Part shown: positions 17,659 to 25,332 of the stretch, piece by piece | How positions within the stretch are numbered: the stretch's first letter is position 1 | How the letters are laid out: every line of letters starts with the position of its first letter | DNA from: JAGVJT01 sp964471225 | GTDB lineage: Bacteria; Pseudomonadota; Gammaproteobacteria; Legionellales; Legionellaceae | DNA length: 59,120 bases | NCBI GenBank assembly: GCA_964471225.1 | Contig: CAYYEZ010000063.1 | Span: 1-59,120 of the forward strand | Reading direction: 5' to 3' | Made by a program: the position numbers and the translations under genes | Notes under the pieces: model-generated | Seen by the model: the letters and a program-made list of their open reading frames with translations, nothing else | Told to the model about the DNA's origin: nothing | Database searches by the model: none

Positions 17659-18366
17659 ATGTTTAATTTGATCAGAATTAGTTTATTATTTCTTCTTTTC
17701 ATTCCACTTAATGCACTGAGTGAGGTGCGTTATGGAGAAAAAATTTGCAAACAAGAGGGCTATCATTGTCTTAAAATAACCAAAATCGATTCATGGGATG
17801 ACCTATTTCCAGATCTAGATCAACAAGATCTCATGAAACGTGTGAACCGAATGAATATCGAGCTTAAGCCTGGTATGATTATTGCGGTCCCGAATAATCT
17901 TGAAAACCTGAGTATCTACGACGTTTCACCTTTTCCTAGATATGTGGATCCAACAGGCGAAAAAACCATCTACGTTAATCAAGATGAGCTAGCCTGGGGA
18001 GCTTATGATGAGCAAGGCGAACTCATTTGGTGGGGTCCCCTATCTTCAGGCTCTGGTCGATGCACAAGCATTGAGGGTCAATGTAAAACACCGAGTGGCG
18101 AATTCAGAATCATTCGTAAACAAGACTACGACTGTGTTTCTACCGCATTTCCTCAACGCGCTGATGGCTCTGGGGGTGCAGAAATGCCTTATTGTATGCA
18201 TTTCTATATGGGATATGCACTACATGGCAGCGAGATCGTTCCAGGATACCGAGCAAGCCACGGCTGCGTAAGAATGTTTGTGGAAGATGCACGCTGGCTC
18301 AATGAAGAATTTATCGACCTACCAGGGGCGGGCGGGCTAATCGGTACCCGAGTGATTATTAACTAG
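17659..18366 (+). CDS. L,D-transpeptidase (YkuD) with secretion signal
   Basis: A 235-residue exported protein. The signal peptide spans about residues 1-21, ending ALS. The central part resembles a degenerate LysM (MNIELKPGMIIAVPNN), and the YkuD catalytic domain carries HGSEIVPGYRASHGCVRM near the C-terminus, with the nucleophilic cysteine in SHGCVR. Such enzymes make 3-3 cross-links or attach proteins to peptidoglycan. It stands alone after 195 bases of non-coding DNA following the accD start. It is one of several wall genes here, with rlpA and dacA next to it. Confidence 0.9.
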   Translation: MFNLIRISLLFLLFIPLNALSEVRYGEKICKQEGYHCLKITKIDSWDDLFPDLDQQDLMKRVNRMNIELKPGMIIAVPNNLENLSIYDVSPFPRYVDPTGEKTIYVNQDELAWGAYDEQGELIWWGPLSSGSGRCTSIEGQCKTPSGEFRIIRKQDYDCVSTAFPQRADGSGGAEMPYCMHFYMGYALHGSEIVPGYRASHGCVRMFVEDARWLNEEFIDLPGAGGLIGTRVIIN

Positions 18367-18500
18367 GAGATGTCAACAAATCCTAGTCTTTTTAACGAAT
18401 TTAAGATTAAGTTTGCGCAAATTGACTTTGTCAGACTTATCAATTACCAACAGACCCTAAGGGCATACAACAGGACAATCAAAAAAATAAATGACGAATT

Positions 18501-19310
18501 CTACTGCAAAACAGAGAAGGCCCCTTTAATTCCATGTTTCTGCAAAACCGCTTTCATCGCTTCTGTGCTACGTTTATCAGCAAACGGTCCCAGCTTTACG
18601 ATATAGCTTTTTTGATGAGGCTCTACCGTTACTTTAGCCCGTGTCAATGAGGTGAGTTTGGATTTCATGGAGCTAGCAAGCGCAGAAGATTGAAAGGCAC
18701 CCGCTTGAACATAATATTGTGCCACGTGCGATGCGCCATGAGGATGTAGATTAAGTGCCTCGATTTCAACCATAGCAGTTCCTCTGGGGAACAAACCAAG
18801 CTTCACTGCAGCACCATAAGAAAGGTCGAGAATGCGACTGCTGTGAAAAGGCCCTCTATCATTAATTTTTACGATAATCGCTTTACCGTTACTCAGATTT
18901 TTAATGCGTGCGTAAGTGGGCAGAGGTAATGTGCGGTGAGCTGCGGTGAGTGCATACATATCATAGTGCTCACCGCTCGATGTTCTCTTAGAGTGGAATT
19001 TCGTTCCATACCAAGACGCAAGGCCACGTGCATGATAACCTGATGCAGAGGTCATGACATCATATGTTTTTCCATTGACTGAATACGTATCTGGGTTACC
19101 GTAACGACTCAAGGGTTCATTCTTAGGATTAACCGGTTTGAATGTTTTCGGCGGAGGACCAGGAGGCGCACTATCTCGTTGAGAAGGGGTATATTTTTGA
19201 GGAGAAGGTGCTTTAGTTGTTCGATTTCCTTGATGAGCAATTCCGCTCGGGTGATACTGCTGACAACCCACAAGAGATGCCATTGTGATGATGCACAAAA
19301 ACCGACGCAT
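18501..19310 (-). CDS. rlpA: rare lipoprotein A, septal ring lytic transglycosylase family
   Basis: A 269-residue lipoprotein with lipobox SLVGC near residue 15, a proline-rich linker, a double-psi beta-barrel domain (RGLASWYGTKFHSKRTSSGE, ALTAAHRTLPLPTYARI, KINDRGPF) and a C-terminal SPOR domain (YYVQAGAFQSSALASSM). In some bacteria RlpA cuts denuded glycans at the septum. ATG 19310 with AGGTTGGGA before it is chosen over a TTG six bases upstream. It is divergent from dacA and encoded opposite to the L,D-transpeptidase. Confidence 0.92.
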   Translation of the reverse strand: MRRFLCIITMASLVGCQQYHPSGIAHQGNRTTKAPSPQKYTPSQRDSAPPGPPPKTFKPVNPKNEPLSRYGNPDTYSVNGKTYDVMTSASGYHARGLASWYGTKFHSKRTSSGEHYDMYALTAAHRTLPLPTYARIKNLSNGKAIIVKINDRGPFHSSRILDLSYGAAVKLGLFPRGTAMVEIEALNLHPHGASHVAQYYVQAGAFQSSALASSMKSKLTSLTRAKVTVEPHQKSYIVKLGPFADKRSTEAMKAVLQKHGIKGAFSVLQ

Positions 19311-19436
19311 TCCCAACCTAAATTCAAAATAAAAACAACAGTATATACGAATACATCAAAAAATAAAGTTTTCGCTCGATTGAGACCGTTCTCTAAGCAT
19401 GGTAAGATTCACGATTTTGGGCCTACGGTTAGATTT

Positions 19437-20648
19437 ATGAAGAAAATACATCTTATTGCCACTGCTACTTTTTGTTTATCACTCTCTTTGAATTTAACTG
19501 CATTTGCAGCATCGATGCCAGGAGAGCTAATGAGACCCACACCCACTGTGAGTACCAATCCGCTTGTCACACCGACACCACCCGCAATTAATGCAAAAGC
19601 TTATATCTTAATTGACGCGAACAGTGGGAAAATTTTGGCAGAAAAAAATAGTGAAGAACAACTTCCACCTGCCAGCCTCACAAAAATGATGACGCTATAC
19701 GTCATCTCAAATGCACTGAAAAATGAACAAATACATCTCACAGATATGGTGAGAATCAGTCAAGAAGCATGGAAAACCGGCGGCTCCAGGATGTTTGTGA
19801 AGGAAGGTCAATCTGTTAGCGTAGAAGATCTATTAAAAGGGATCATCGTTGACTCAGGTAATGATGCTTGTGTCGCCATGGCAGAACATCTTGGTGGCAG
19901 TGAAACCGGATTCACTGATGTCATGAACCAACAAGCTAAAAATTTAGGCATGGTAAACAGTTACTTTACTGATAGCACAGGCCTACCTAACCCTGAGCTC
20001 CACACAACAGCCAAAGACCTTGCGATTTTAGGCCGTGCTTTGGTGAATGATTTCCCAGAATATTATCATTGGTATCAACAAAAATGGTTTACTTTTAATG
20101 GCATTCGCCAACCCAATCGAAATCGTTTGTTGTGGAGAGACTCAAACGTCGATGGGGTTAAAACAGGCCACACCAATGAAGCAGGGTTTTGTCTAGTTTC
20201 TTCAGCTAAGCGAGACAACATGCGTTTAATTGCTGTTGTTTTAGGCTCTCCTAATGAAACTGCACGTGCTGATGATAGTGAGCGACTTTTAAACTACGGC
20301 TTCCGTTTCTTCGAAACGCACAAAGTGTATGAAAAAGATAAGCCTATCAGTATGCTTCCACTTTACAAAGGCACTGAAAAAACAGTTTCAGTGGGACTGA
20401 ATCATGACCAATATATCACGATTGCAGCAGGACAATATCAACGATTAACTGTGAATACAAAAATCCCTAAATATGTTCAAGCACCTATTCATAAGGGAGA
20501 TAGTTTGGGTGAATTAGTGATCCAATTCGATAATCAAGTGATTGCGACAGAACCACTTTATGCACTAAGTGATGCGCCTCGCGGTGGAGTTTTCTCACGA
20601 GCCAAAGACTCTATCAAACTTTTGTTTAATCATTGGTTTGTTGGTTAA
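19437..20648 (+). CDS. dacA: D-alanyl-D-alanine carboxypeptidase (PBP5/6 type)
   Basis: A 403-residue low-molecular-weight penicillin-binding protein that trims the terminal D-alanine of peptidoglycan stems. The catalytic motifs are SLTK (PPASLTKMM), SGN (VDSGNDACVA) and KTG (DGVKTGHTNEAG) in proper order and spacing, with a C-terminal PBP5-associated domain and an amphipathic end (SIKLLFNHWF) that would anchor it. The start is set at 19437, which begins a clear signal peptide (MKKIHLIATATF to AFA); the frame remains open to 19179 but the added residues are basic, without homology, and overlap divergent rlpA. It precedes ybeD and lipB as in E. coli. Confidence 0.94.
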   Translation: MKKIHLIATATFCLSLSLNLTAFAASMPGELMRPTPTVSTNPLVTPTPPAINAKAYILIDANSGKILAEKNSEEQLPPASLTKMMTLYVISNALKNEQIHLTDMVRISQEAWKTGGSRMFVKEGQSVSVEDLLKGIIVDSGNDACVAMAEHLGGSETGFTDVMNQQAKNLGMVNSYFTDSTGLPNPELHTTAKDLAILGRALVNDFPEYYHWYQQKWFTFNGIRQPNRNRLLWRDSNVDGVKTGHTNEAGFCLVSSAKRDNMRLIAVVLGSPNETARADDSERLLNYGFRFFETHKVYEKDKPISMLPLYKGTEKTVSVGLNHDQYITIAAGQYQRLTVNTKIPKYVQAPIHKGDSLGELVIQFDNQVIATEPLYALSDAPRGGVFSRAKDSIKLLFNHWFVG

Positions 20649-20651
20649 CAC

Positions 20652-20912
20652 ATGACCTCTACACTCATGATTTTTCCCTGTGATTTTGATCTTAAAATCA
20701 TAGGGAAAAATACCCCTACATTTGCCATTGATATTTTAAAAATTGCTCAGCATTTTTATCCTGAGCTTACTTCTGCTGCTCTGCGAACTCAAGAAAGTAA
20801 AAAAAGCAACTATCTCGCAATCAACCTGACCGTACATGCGCTTGATCAAGTCACATTAGACGCGCTTTACCTTGCGCTGACCCAACATCCCGAAATCCGT
20901 ATGGTGCTGTGA
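20652..20912 (+). CDS. ybeD: YbeD/DUF493 family protein
   Basis: An 86-residue ACT-like small protein of the DUF493 family, recognised by length, by FPCDFDLKIIGKN at the start, LTVHALDQVTLDALY, and by its fixed place between dacA and lipB. It is thought to regulate lipoate or D-lactate metabolism, without firm function. The stop overlaps lipB's ATG as TGATG. Confidence 0.88.
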   Translation: MTSTLMIFPCDFDLKIIGKNTPTFAIDILKIAQHFYPELTSAALRTQESKKSNYLAINLTVHALDQVTLDALYLALTQHPEIRMVL

Positions 20913-21511
20913 TGTTTGTACGAGCACGTGGACTACAGCCTTATCTCAATATCTATGAGGAAATGAAAACATTTACTATTGAACGAGATGAGACCACACC
21001 TGATGAAATTTGGCTACTAGAGCATCCTGCTGTTTATACACAAGGTCAAGCAGGAAAACCGGAACATATTTTAAATCCTTCAGACATCCCTATCGTTCAA
21101 AGCGACCGTGGCGGACAAGTCACATTTCACGGACCAGGACAGCTGGTTATCTACGTGCTTTTTGATTTGAAACGACGCAAACTAGGAATTAAGGATTTGG
21201 TGTGTCAACTTGAACGTGTCATCGTGTCTCTTTTAGCCTCTTTTAATATTAAAGCAGAAACACAATGTGGTGCACCGGGAGTTTATATCGACCAAAAAAA
21301 AATTGCATCAATTGGTTTACGCGTCAAAAATGGCTGTACTTATCATGGTATCGCACTTAACGTCGCCATGGATTTAACACCGTTTAAAGGCATCAATCCG
21401 TGCGGCTATGAAAGATTAGAAATGACACAACTTAAAAATTATGTCAATAATATCACTATTGCGGACGTACAAAAATTGATGACTCCTTCACTCATCGAGC
21501 AATTTGGGTAA
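20912..21511 (+). CDS. lipB: lipoyl(octanoyl) transferase
   Basis: A 199-residue LipB that passes octanoate from ACP to the lipoyl domains of 2-oxoacid dehydrogenases. RGGQVTFHGPGQLVIY holds the conserved lysine-facing pocket region, and the catalytic cysteine lies in INPCGYERLEMTQL; GLRVKNGCTYHGIALNV is also conserved. ATG 20912 overlaps the ybeD stop. lipA, the usual next gene, is not here; a DedA-type gene follows six bases on. Confidence 0.95.
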   Translation: MFVRARGLQPYLNIYEEMKTFTIERDETTPDEIWLLEHPAVYTQGQAGKPEHILNPSDIPIVQSDRGGQVTFHGPGQLVIYVLFDLKRRKLGIKDLVCQLERVIVSLLASFNIKAETQCGAPGVYIDQKKIASIGLRVKNGCTYHGIALNVAMDLTPFKGINPCGYERLEMTQLKNYVNNITIADVQKLMTPSLIEQFG

Positions 21512-21517
21512 AATCAC

Positions 21518-23548
21518 ATGGAACTTTCCGTCGCTTACGTGCAGCCAGTCATAGAATGGCTTAGAGTGCATCCCGAATGGGCCTCAATCATTGTTTTTTT
21601 TATCTCGTTTTTAGAATCTCTCGCCGTCATTGGTAGTATCGTACCTGGCTCTGTCATGATGACGATGGTCGGTATTCTAGCCGGTACAGGTGTTATCGGG
21701 CTCAAGTCCTCACTCATCGCGGCAATTTTAGGTGCCATCGCAGGAGATGGCGGGAGTTATTTTTTAGGCTACCATTTCAGCGAACGATTAGCCCAGCTTT
21801 GGCCTTTTAGCCGATACCCTAACTGGCTGTCTTACGGCAAGAGTTATTTTGAGCGTCATGGCGGGAAAAGTGTTTTTTTAGGACGTTTTGTTGGCCCTTT
21901 ACGATCACTTATCCCTGCAATTGCAGGCATGATGAAAATGAAACACTTACACTTTCTTATTGCGAATGTCTGCTCTGCAATTGGCTGGTCAATGCTCTAT
22001 TTAGGTCCTGGTATTTTAGTGGGAGCGGCAAGCTCTACGCTTTCTGCTGAAACAACCACACGACTTTTTCTTGTGATCATTGGACTACTTTTAGGCCTTT
22101 GGTTGCTCGGAATTGGGGTTAAAAAAATCGGTGCACGTTTACGAAATGCATTAGGTCACTGCTTGCATACATTATGGTCTCACGGCAAAAAAATAAGAAT
22201 AATAAGACCATTGCTAAACATGCTGACGCCAATGCATGAAACCCATCATGCACAAACATTTTCGTTACTTTTGAGTTGCATTTTTTTAGGTATAGTTTCG
22301 CTCCCTTTATTACAAAATATTTTTCATGATCCACTTTGCTTAAGCTTAGATCTACCTGTTTACTTTTTTTTACAAAGTATTCGAACTCCTGCTTTCGATG
22401 CCTTTTTTACAACAATACTACTCCTTATCAACCCAGTTTCTATTTTAGCGATTGTCTTGACTCAAGTTGGTTACAGCATTTTCACCCAGCAAGCTCGTCT
22501 CGCACAATACTGGCTGAGTCTCTGTCTCTTTACTTTCCTGATACTCTTTAGTTTCAATCATTATTTCAATCATCACCACTCAGAGTTACTCAACATGACT
22601 CAGGGCAAACTACTTATCCCAGCCCATCATCTCGGATTTGCGACAGCAATGCTCAGCTTTTTTATGTTAACCGTGCCGAAATCATGCTCACCATTTTTAC
22701 AAAAAATACTCAAATGGTCGATTTCTCTCTTAATTTTTTTCGCCAGTATTGCATTGCTTTATCTCGGTGAAAATTGGTTTAGTAGTGTATTTGATGCGGT
22801 GAGTGTAGCTTTTTGTTTAAGTCTCTTTCATTGGTTATTTTATCGTCGTATCGATGAAAAACCTACAGCACAGCGCGCTGATGAAAAACCTACAGCACAG
22901 CGCGCTGTTGGTCTGACATCACTCTGCTATGTTCTCACAAGTATCTGTGTTGTTTTTCTAAACTTTCATCATACACTCAATGATCACAAGCCGAATAATG
23001 CGCAGTACATGCTTACACACGAAGCGTGGTGGGAGCAAGATAAACCTATTTTACCAATATATAGCAGTAATCGACTGGGACAACCTGATGGGCTATTCAA
23101 TATTCAATACCTAGGCTCGATTCAGCACCTTGAGCACGCGCTAAGTATTAATGGATGGCGAAAACAATCCACTTCCTTGGTTAAAAATCTCATCGCAAAG
23201 GCCGACAAAAATCCATCCAAGCTCTCTCTTAGAGGACAATTTTACCTCAATCAAAAACCAGATTTAGTCATGAGCTATGGAAAAGGAGCAAAACCGATAT
23301 TACTTTTAAGCCTATGGCGCTCAAATTTTCATCTCCTACATCACTTTCATCCCTTGTGGATAGGCACTATCCAACCCTATCACAGCTCAAAGTTGACATC
23401 AAAATCGGGAGGTCTCGTGACAATACCATCGAACCCTCTTCTTCATGCTTTACGTGAATTTAAAATTCGCACGCTCAATATCGCGAATAGCCAGTTACCC
23501 GCTTATGGTGCCTCAGTGAAAATTCTAATCATTGAAGATCAACTCTAG
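21518..23548 (+). CDS. DedA / PAP2-like / LssY-type fusion membrane protein
   Basis: A 676-residue three-part protein. Residues about 1-200 are a DedA domain (FLESLAVIGSIVPG, GRFVGPLRSLIPAIAGMM). Residues about 230-440 form a multi-helix PAP2-like domain, but the phosphatase motifs are lost: the PSGH site reads PAHH near residue 369, and the final SR-x5-H motif cannot be found. Residues about 500-676 match LssY C-terminal soluble domains. DedA-PAP2-LssY fusions occur in Legionella and other gammaproteobacteria and are linked to lipid carrier or phospholipid transport. An exact 27-base tandem repeat lies in the linker. It follows lipB by six bases and converges on the apyrase gene. Confidence 0.85.
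   Translation: MELSVAYVQPVIEWLRVHPEWASIIVFFISFLESLAVIGSIVPGSVMMTMVGILAGTGVIGLKSSLIAAILGAIAGDGGSYFLGYHFSERLAQLWPFSRYPNWLSYGKSYFERHGGKSVFLGRFVGPLRSLIPAIAGMMKMKHLHFLIANVCSAIGWSMLYLGPGILVGAASSTLSAETTTRLFLVIIGLLLGLWLLGIGVKKIGARLRNALGHCLHTLWSHGKKIRIIRPLLNMLTPMHETHHAQTFSLLLSCIFLGIVSLPLLQNIFHDPLCLSLDLPVYFFLQSIRTPAFDAFFTTILLLINPVSILAIVLTQVGYSIFTQQARLAQYWLSLCLFTFLILFSFNHYFNHHHSELLNMTQGKLLIPAHHLGFATAMLSFFMLTVPKSCSPFLQKILKWSISLLIFFASIALLYLGENWFSSVFDAVSVAFCLSLFHWLFYRRIDEKPTAQRADEKPTAQRAVGLTSLCYVLTSICVVFLNFHHTLNDHKPNNAQYMLTHEAWWEQDKPILPIYSSNRLGQPDGLFNIQYLGSIQHLEHALSINGWRKQSTSLVKNLIAKADKNPSKLSLRGQFYLNQKPDLVMSYGKGAKPILLLSLWRSNFHLLHHFHPLWIGTIQPYHSSKLTSKSGGLVTIPSNPLLHALREFKIRTLNIANSQLPAYGASVKILIIEDQL
22853..22906 (+). 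repeat. exact 27-bp tandem duplication inside the DedA fusion gene
   Basis: Two identical 27-base units (22853-22879 and 22880-22906), each coding DEKPTAQRA, lie side by side in the linker between the PAP2-like and LssY-type domains. Identity at every base, third positions included, points to a recent duplication or an unstable copy number; the frame is unchanged. Confidence 0.95.
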
Positions 23549-23550
23549 AA

Positions 23551-24666
23551 CTAAAGCGACAGGACCACACCCAAAGTCCAACCGGCATCAGGCATCAAGC
23601 TCAACCTCTCTTTGGTCGAAATACCGTACCCCTCGACCATCAGTGCATAATAATATGACCCCATCAGACAAGCCATATCTCCATCGTTAGGCGCATCAAG
23701 AAAAACCTCAGACCAAGTGCGTGAACAAGCATTTTGCTGAGTTGCCTGAAAAAGCTGTTCCGGCATGAATGAGTCATTGAAATTAAATAAAGCACCGCGA
23801 GCAGTATAAGTGACCCCGCCCATTGCATACCAATCTCTGGTCTTTTTATTGACTAAAGGGCTGACTTCTTCTGAAATATGATGAACATCATTCACTAAAT
23901 GCGCAATATCTTTTACACAAGAAAAAGCATCACCAGAGGCTTTTTCCTTGTCTGCCAATAGATAATCTCTTGGATAACAAGCGCTGTGATTCAAGAACTG
24001 TTGCGTGACTAATGTTTGCCCTAACCCCAATGCACTATAAGCATACAAAGTATACGTTTTTCCATATATCGTTACTTTTTCAATATGTGCACTAGGTAAA
24101 GTGACGGCATCATTGACTGAAAAAACGACTTGGACTGATGCTCCGCCCATATCCATGACACCAACCTGCTCAGCAGACTGATGTGAGAAACTATCTATTT
24201 TGTAATTAACCGCAAGCCAACCGTAAATCCCTTCTTCTTTCCCGGTAATTGTTTTAGCATCAACTAGTGTCCAACTGGTCGAATGTGCATTAAACCATTG
24301 CTCAACTGCACGATAATATTCTTGTTGTTTTGCATTTGAATGCAATCGCATGCCTGCGGTCGCGTAAACATATACAGGTATTTTTGAGTTTATTTGTGTT
24401 GAAAACAACTCATCAAGATATGCATCTATTTTTTCTTGTTGTAGATCTAGTGTAGAAAGACCAGGCGTTACTTTTTTGGACCACTGCTCTTGAATGTGTA
24501 TCGGGTAGCCGGCTTCATCGCGATCGTATGTATATAAGAACAGACGAGAACCCGTACTTCCGACATCCACAATACCCACACAGTGTTGAGTTTGACAAAG
24601 ATCTTGAACAGCAAATACAGATGGCGCAGAAAAAATCAAACAGAGAGAAATAAAAAAACTGCGCAT
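23551..24666 (-). CDS. secreted nucleoside triphosphate diphosphohydrolase (apyrase, GDA1/CD39 family)
   Basis: A 371-residue ecto-apyrase with a signal peptide (to about residue 19, SVFA). The apyrase conserved regions are clear: ACR1 IVDVGSTGSRLFLY, ACR2 ATAGMRL, ACR3 GKEEGIYGWLAVNY and ACR4 GVMDMGGASVQVVF. Such enzymes hydrolyse NTPs and NDPs outside the cell. The family is mainly eukaryotic; Legionella pneumophila has a secreted member (Lpg1905) needed for full virulence. Here it may act in the periplasm or in a host vacuole; no extra targeting signal is seen. It converges on the DedA gene with two bases between stops. Confidence 0.93.
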   Translation of the reverse strand: MRSFFISLCLIFSAPSVFAVQDLCQTQHCVGIVDVGSTGSRLFLYTYDRDEAGYPIHIQEQWSKKVTPGLSTLDLQQEKIDAYLDELFSTQINSKIPVYVYATAGMRLHSNAKQQEYYRAVEQWFNAHSTSWTLVDAKTITGKEEGIYGWLAVNYKIDSFSHQSAEQVGVMDMGGASVQVVFSVNDAVTLPSAHIEKVTIYGKTYTLYAYSALGLGQTLVTQQFLNHSACYPRDYLLADKEKASGDAFSCVKDIAHLVNDVHHISEEVSPLVNKKTRDWYAMGGVTYTARGALFNFNDSFMPEQLFQATQQNACSRTWSEVFLDAPNDGDMACLMGSYYYALMVEGYGISTKERLSLMPDAGWTLGVVLSL

Positions 24667-24738
24667 CTAACGACCCTTTGTTGTTTTAAAATTGACAACA
24701 TTATACCACAAATAGTCAATAAAACACAGGGGTTGTAA

Positions 24739-25278
24739 CTAACAACTCGCAAGCATCCGCATCTCAGGATTAATTACACTCACAGCAGCCACTGCAGGTA
24801 AATTCAAAAAATGCTCCGCTTCATCAAGCTCAACCTCAGCCGGTAACAAACGCAATTGGGGCAGATATTTGCTAAGTACTGAACACATAGACAAAGAAGC
24901 AGGAAAAGGACGCACGTAATGACATTGCAAAGATAAAGCCTGCATTGCCTCACTCAATGTCGCCACACCAGGGATATAGTTAATAGAATAAACTTGGGCC
25001 GTCTGAACTAAAGCAGGAAGTAAACCCGGACTCGTCACAAAATGTGCGCCAGCCTGATGTGAATCATCAAGCTGCTGCGGGTTAATCACATTCCCGACAC
25101 CAATTTTAAGCTGGGAAAACTCTGTTAGGACACGCTCAAGCATAAACGCATCAATCCCATTGATCTCAATCACCGAATATCCCGCTTCTGCAGCACGCTC
25201 AATCTTGTCAAAGAGCAACGCATCGATATCTAAGGTAATAATAATAGGCTGTTGTCCGAACATCTGATCAATTTTCAT
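24739..25278 (-). CDS. KDPG aldolase-like protein lacking the Schiff-base lysine
   Basis: A 179-residue TIM-barrel protein collinear with 2-keto-3-deoxy-6-phosphogluconate aldolase (Eda). It keeps the glutamate of the EVT-type strand (VIEING near residue 37), GVGNVINPQQL, GAHFVTSPG and YIPGVATLSEA. At the catalytic strand, where Eda has K-F-F-P-A, it reads VRPFPAS near residue 122, so Lys is replaced by Arg. The C-terminal phosphate-binding GG motif is also altered (LLPAEVELDE). Class I aldolase chemistry through this residue is therefore unlikely. It may be a pseudoenzyme with a binding role or have another activity. It is flanked by short gaps and stands alone. Confidence 0.8.
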   Translation of the reverse strand: MKIDQMFGQQPIIITLDIDALLFDKIERAAEAGYSVIEINGIDAFMLERVLTEFSQLKIGVGNVINPQQLDDSHQAGAHFVTSPGLLPALVQTAQVYSINYIPGVATLSEAMQALSLQCHYVRPFPASLSMCSVLSKYLPQLRLLPAEVELDEAEHFLNLPAVAAVSVINPEMRMLASC

Positions 25279-25332
25279 AATGTCTTACTTTTGGATCCTA
25301 TCCCTACATAGTAAAAGAGATATATCCTCTTA

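Noticed and set aside
19179..19436. N-terminal extension of dacA by 86 residues
   Set aside because: A signal peptide begins at 19437; the extension lacks homology and is antisense to the start of rlpA.
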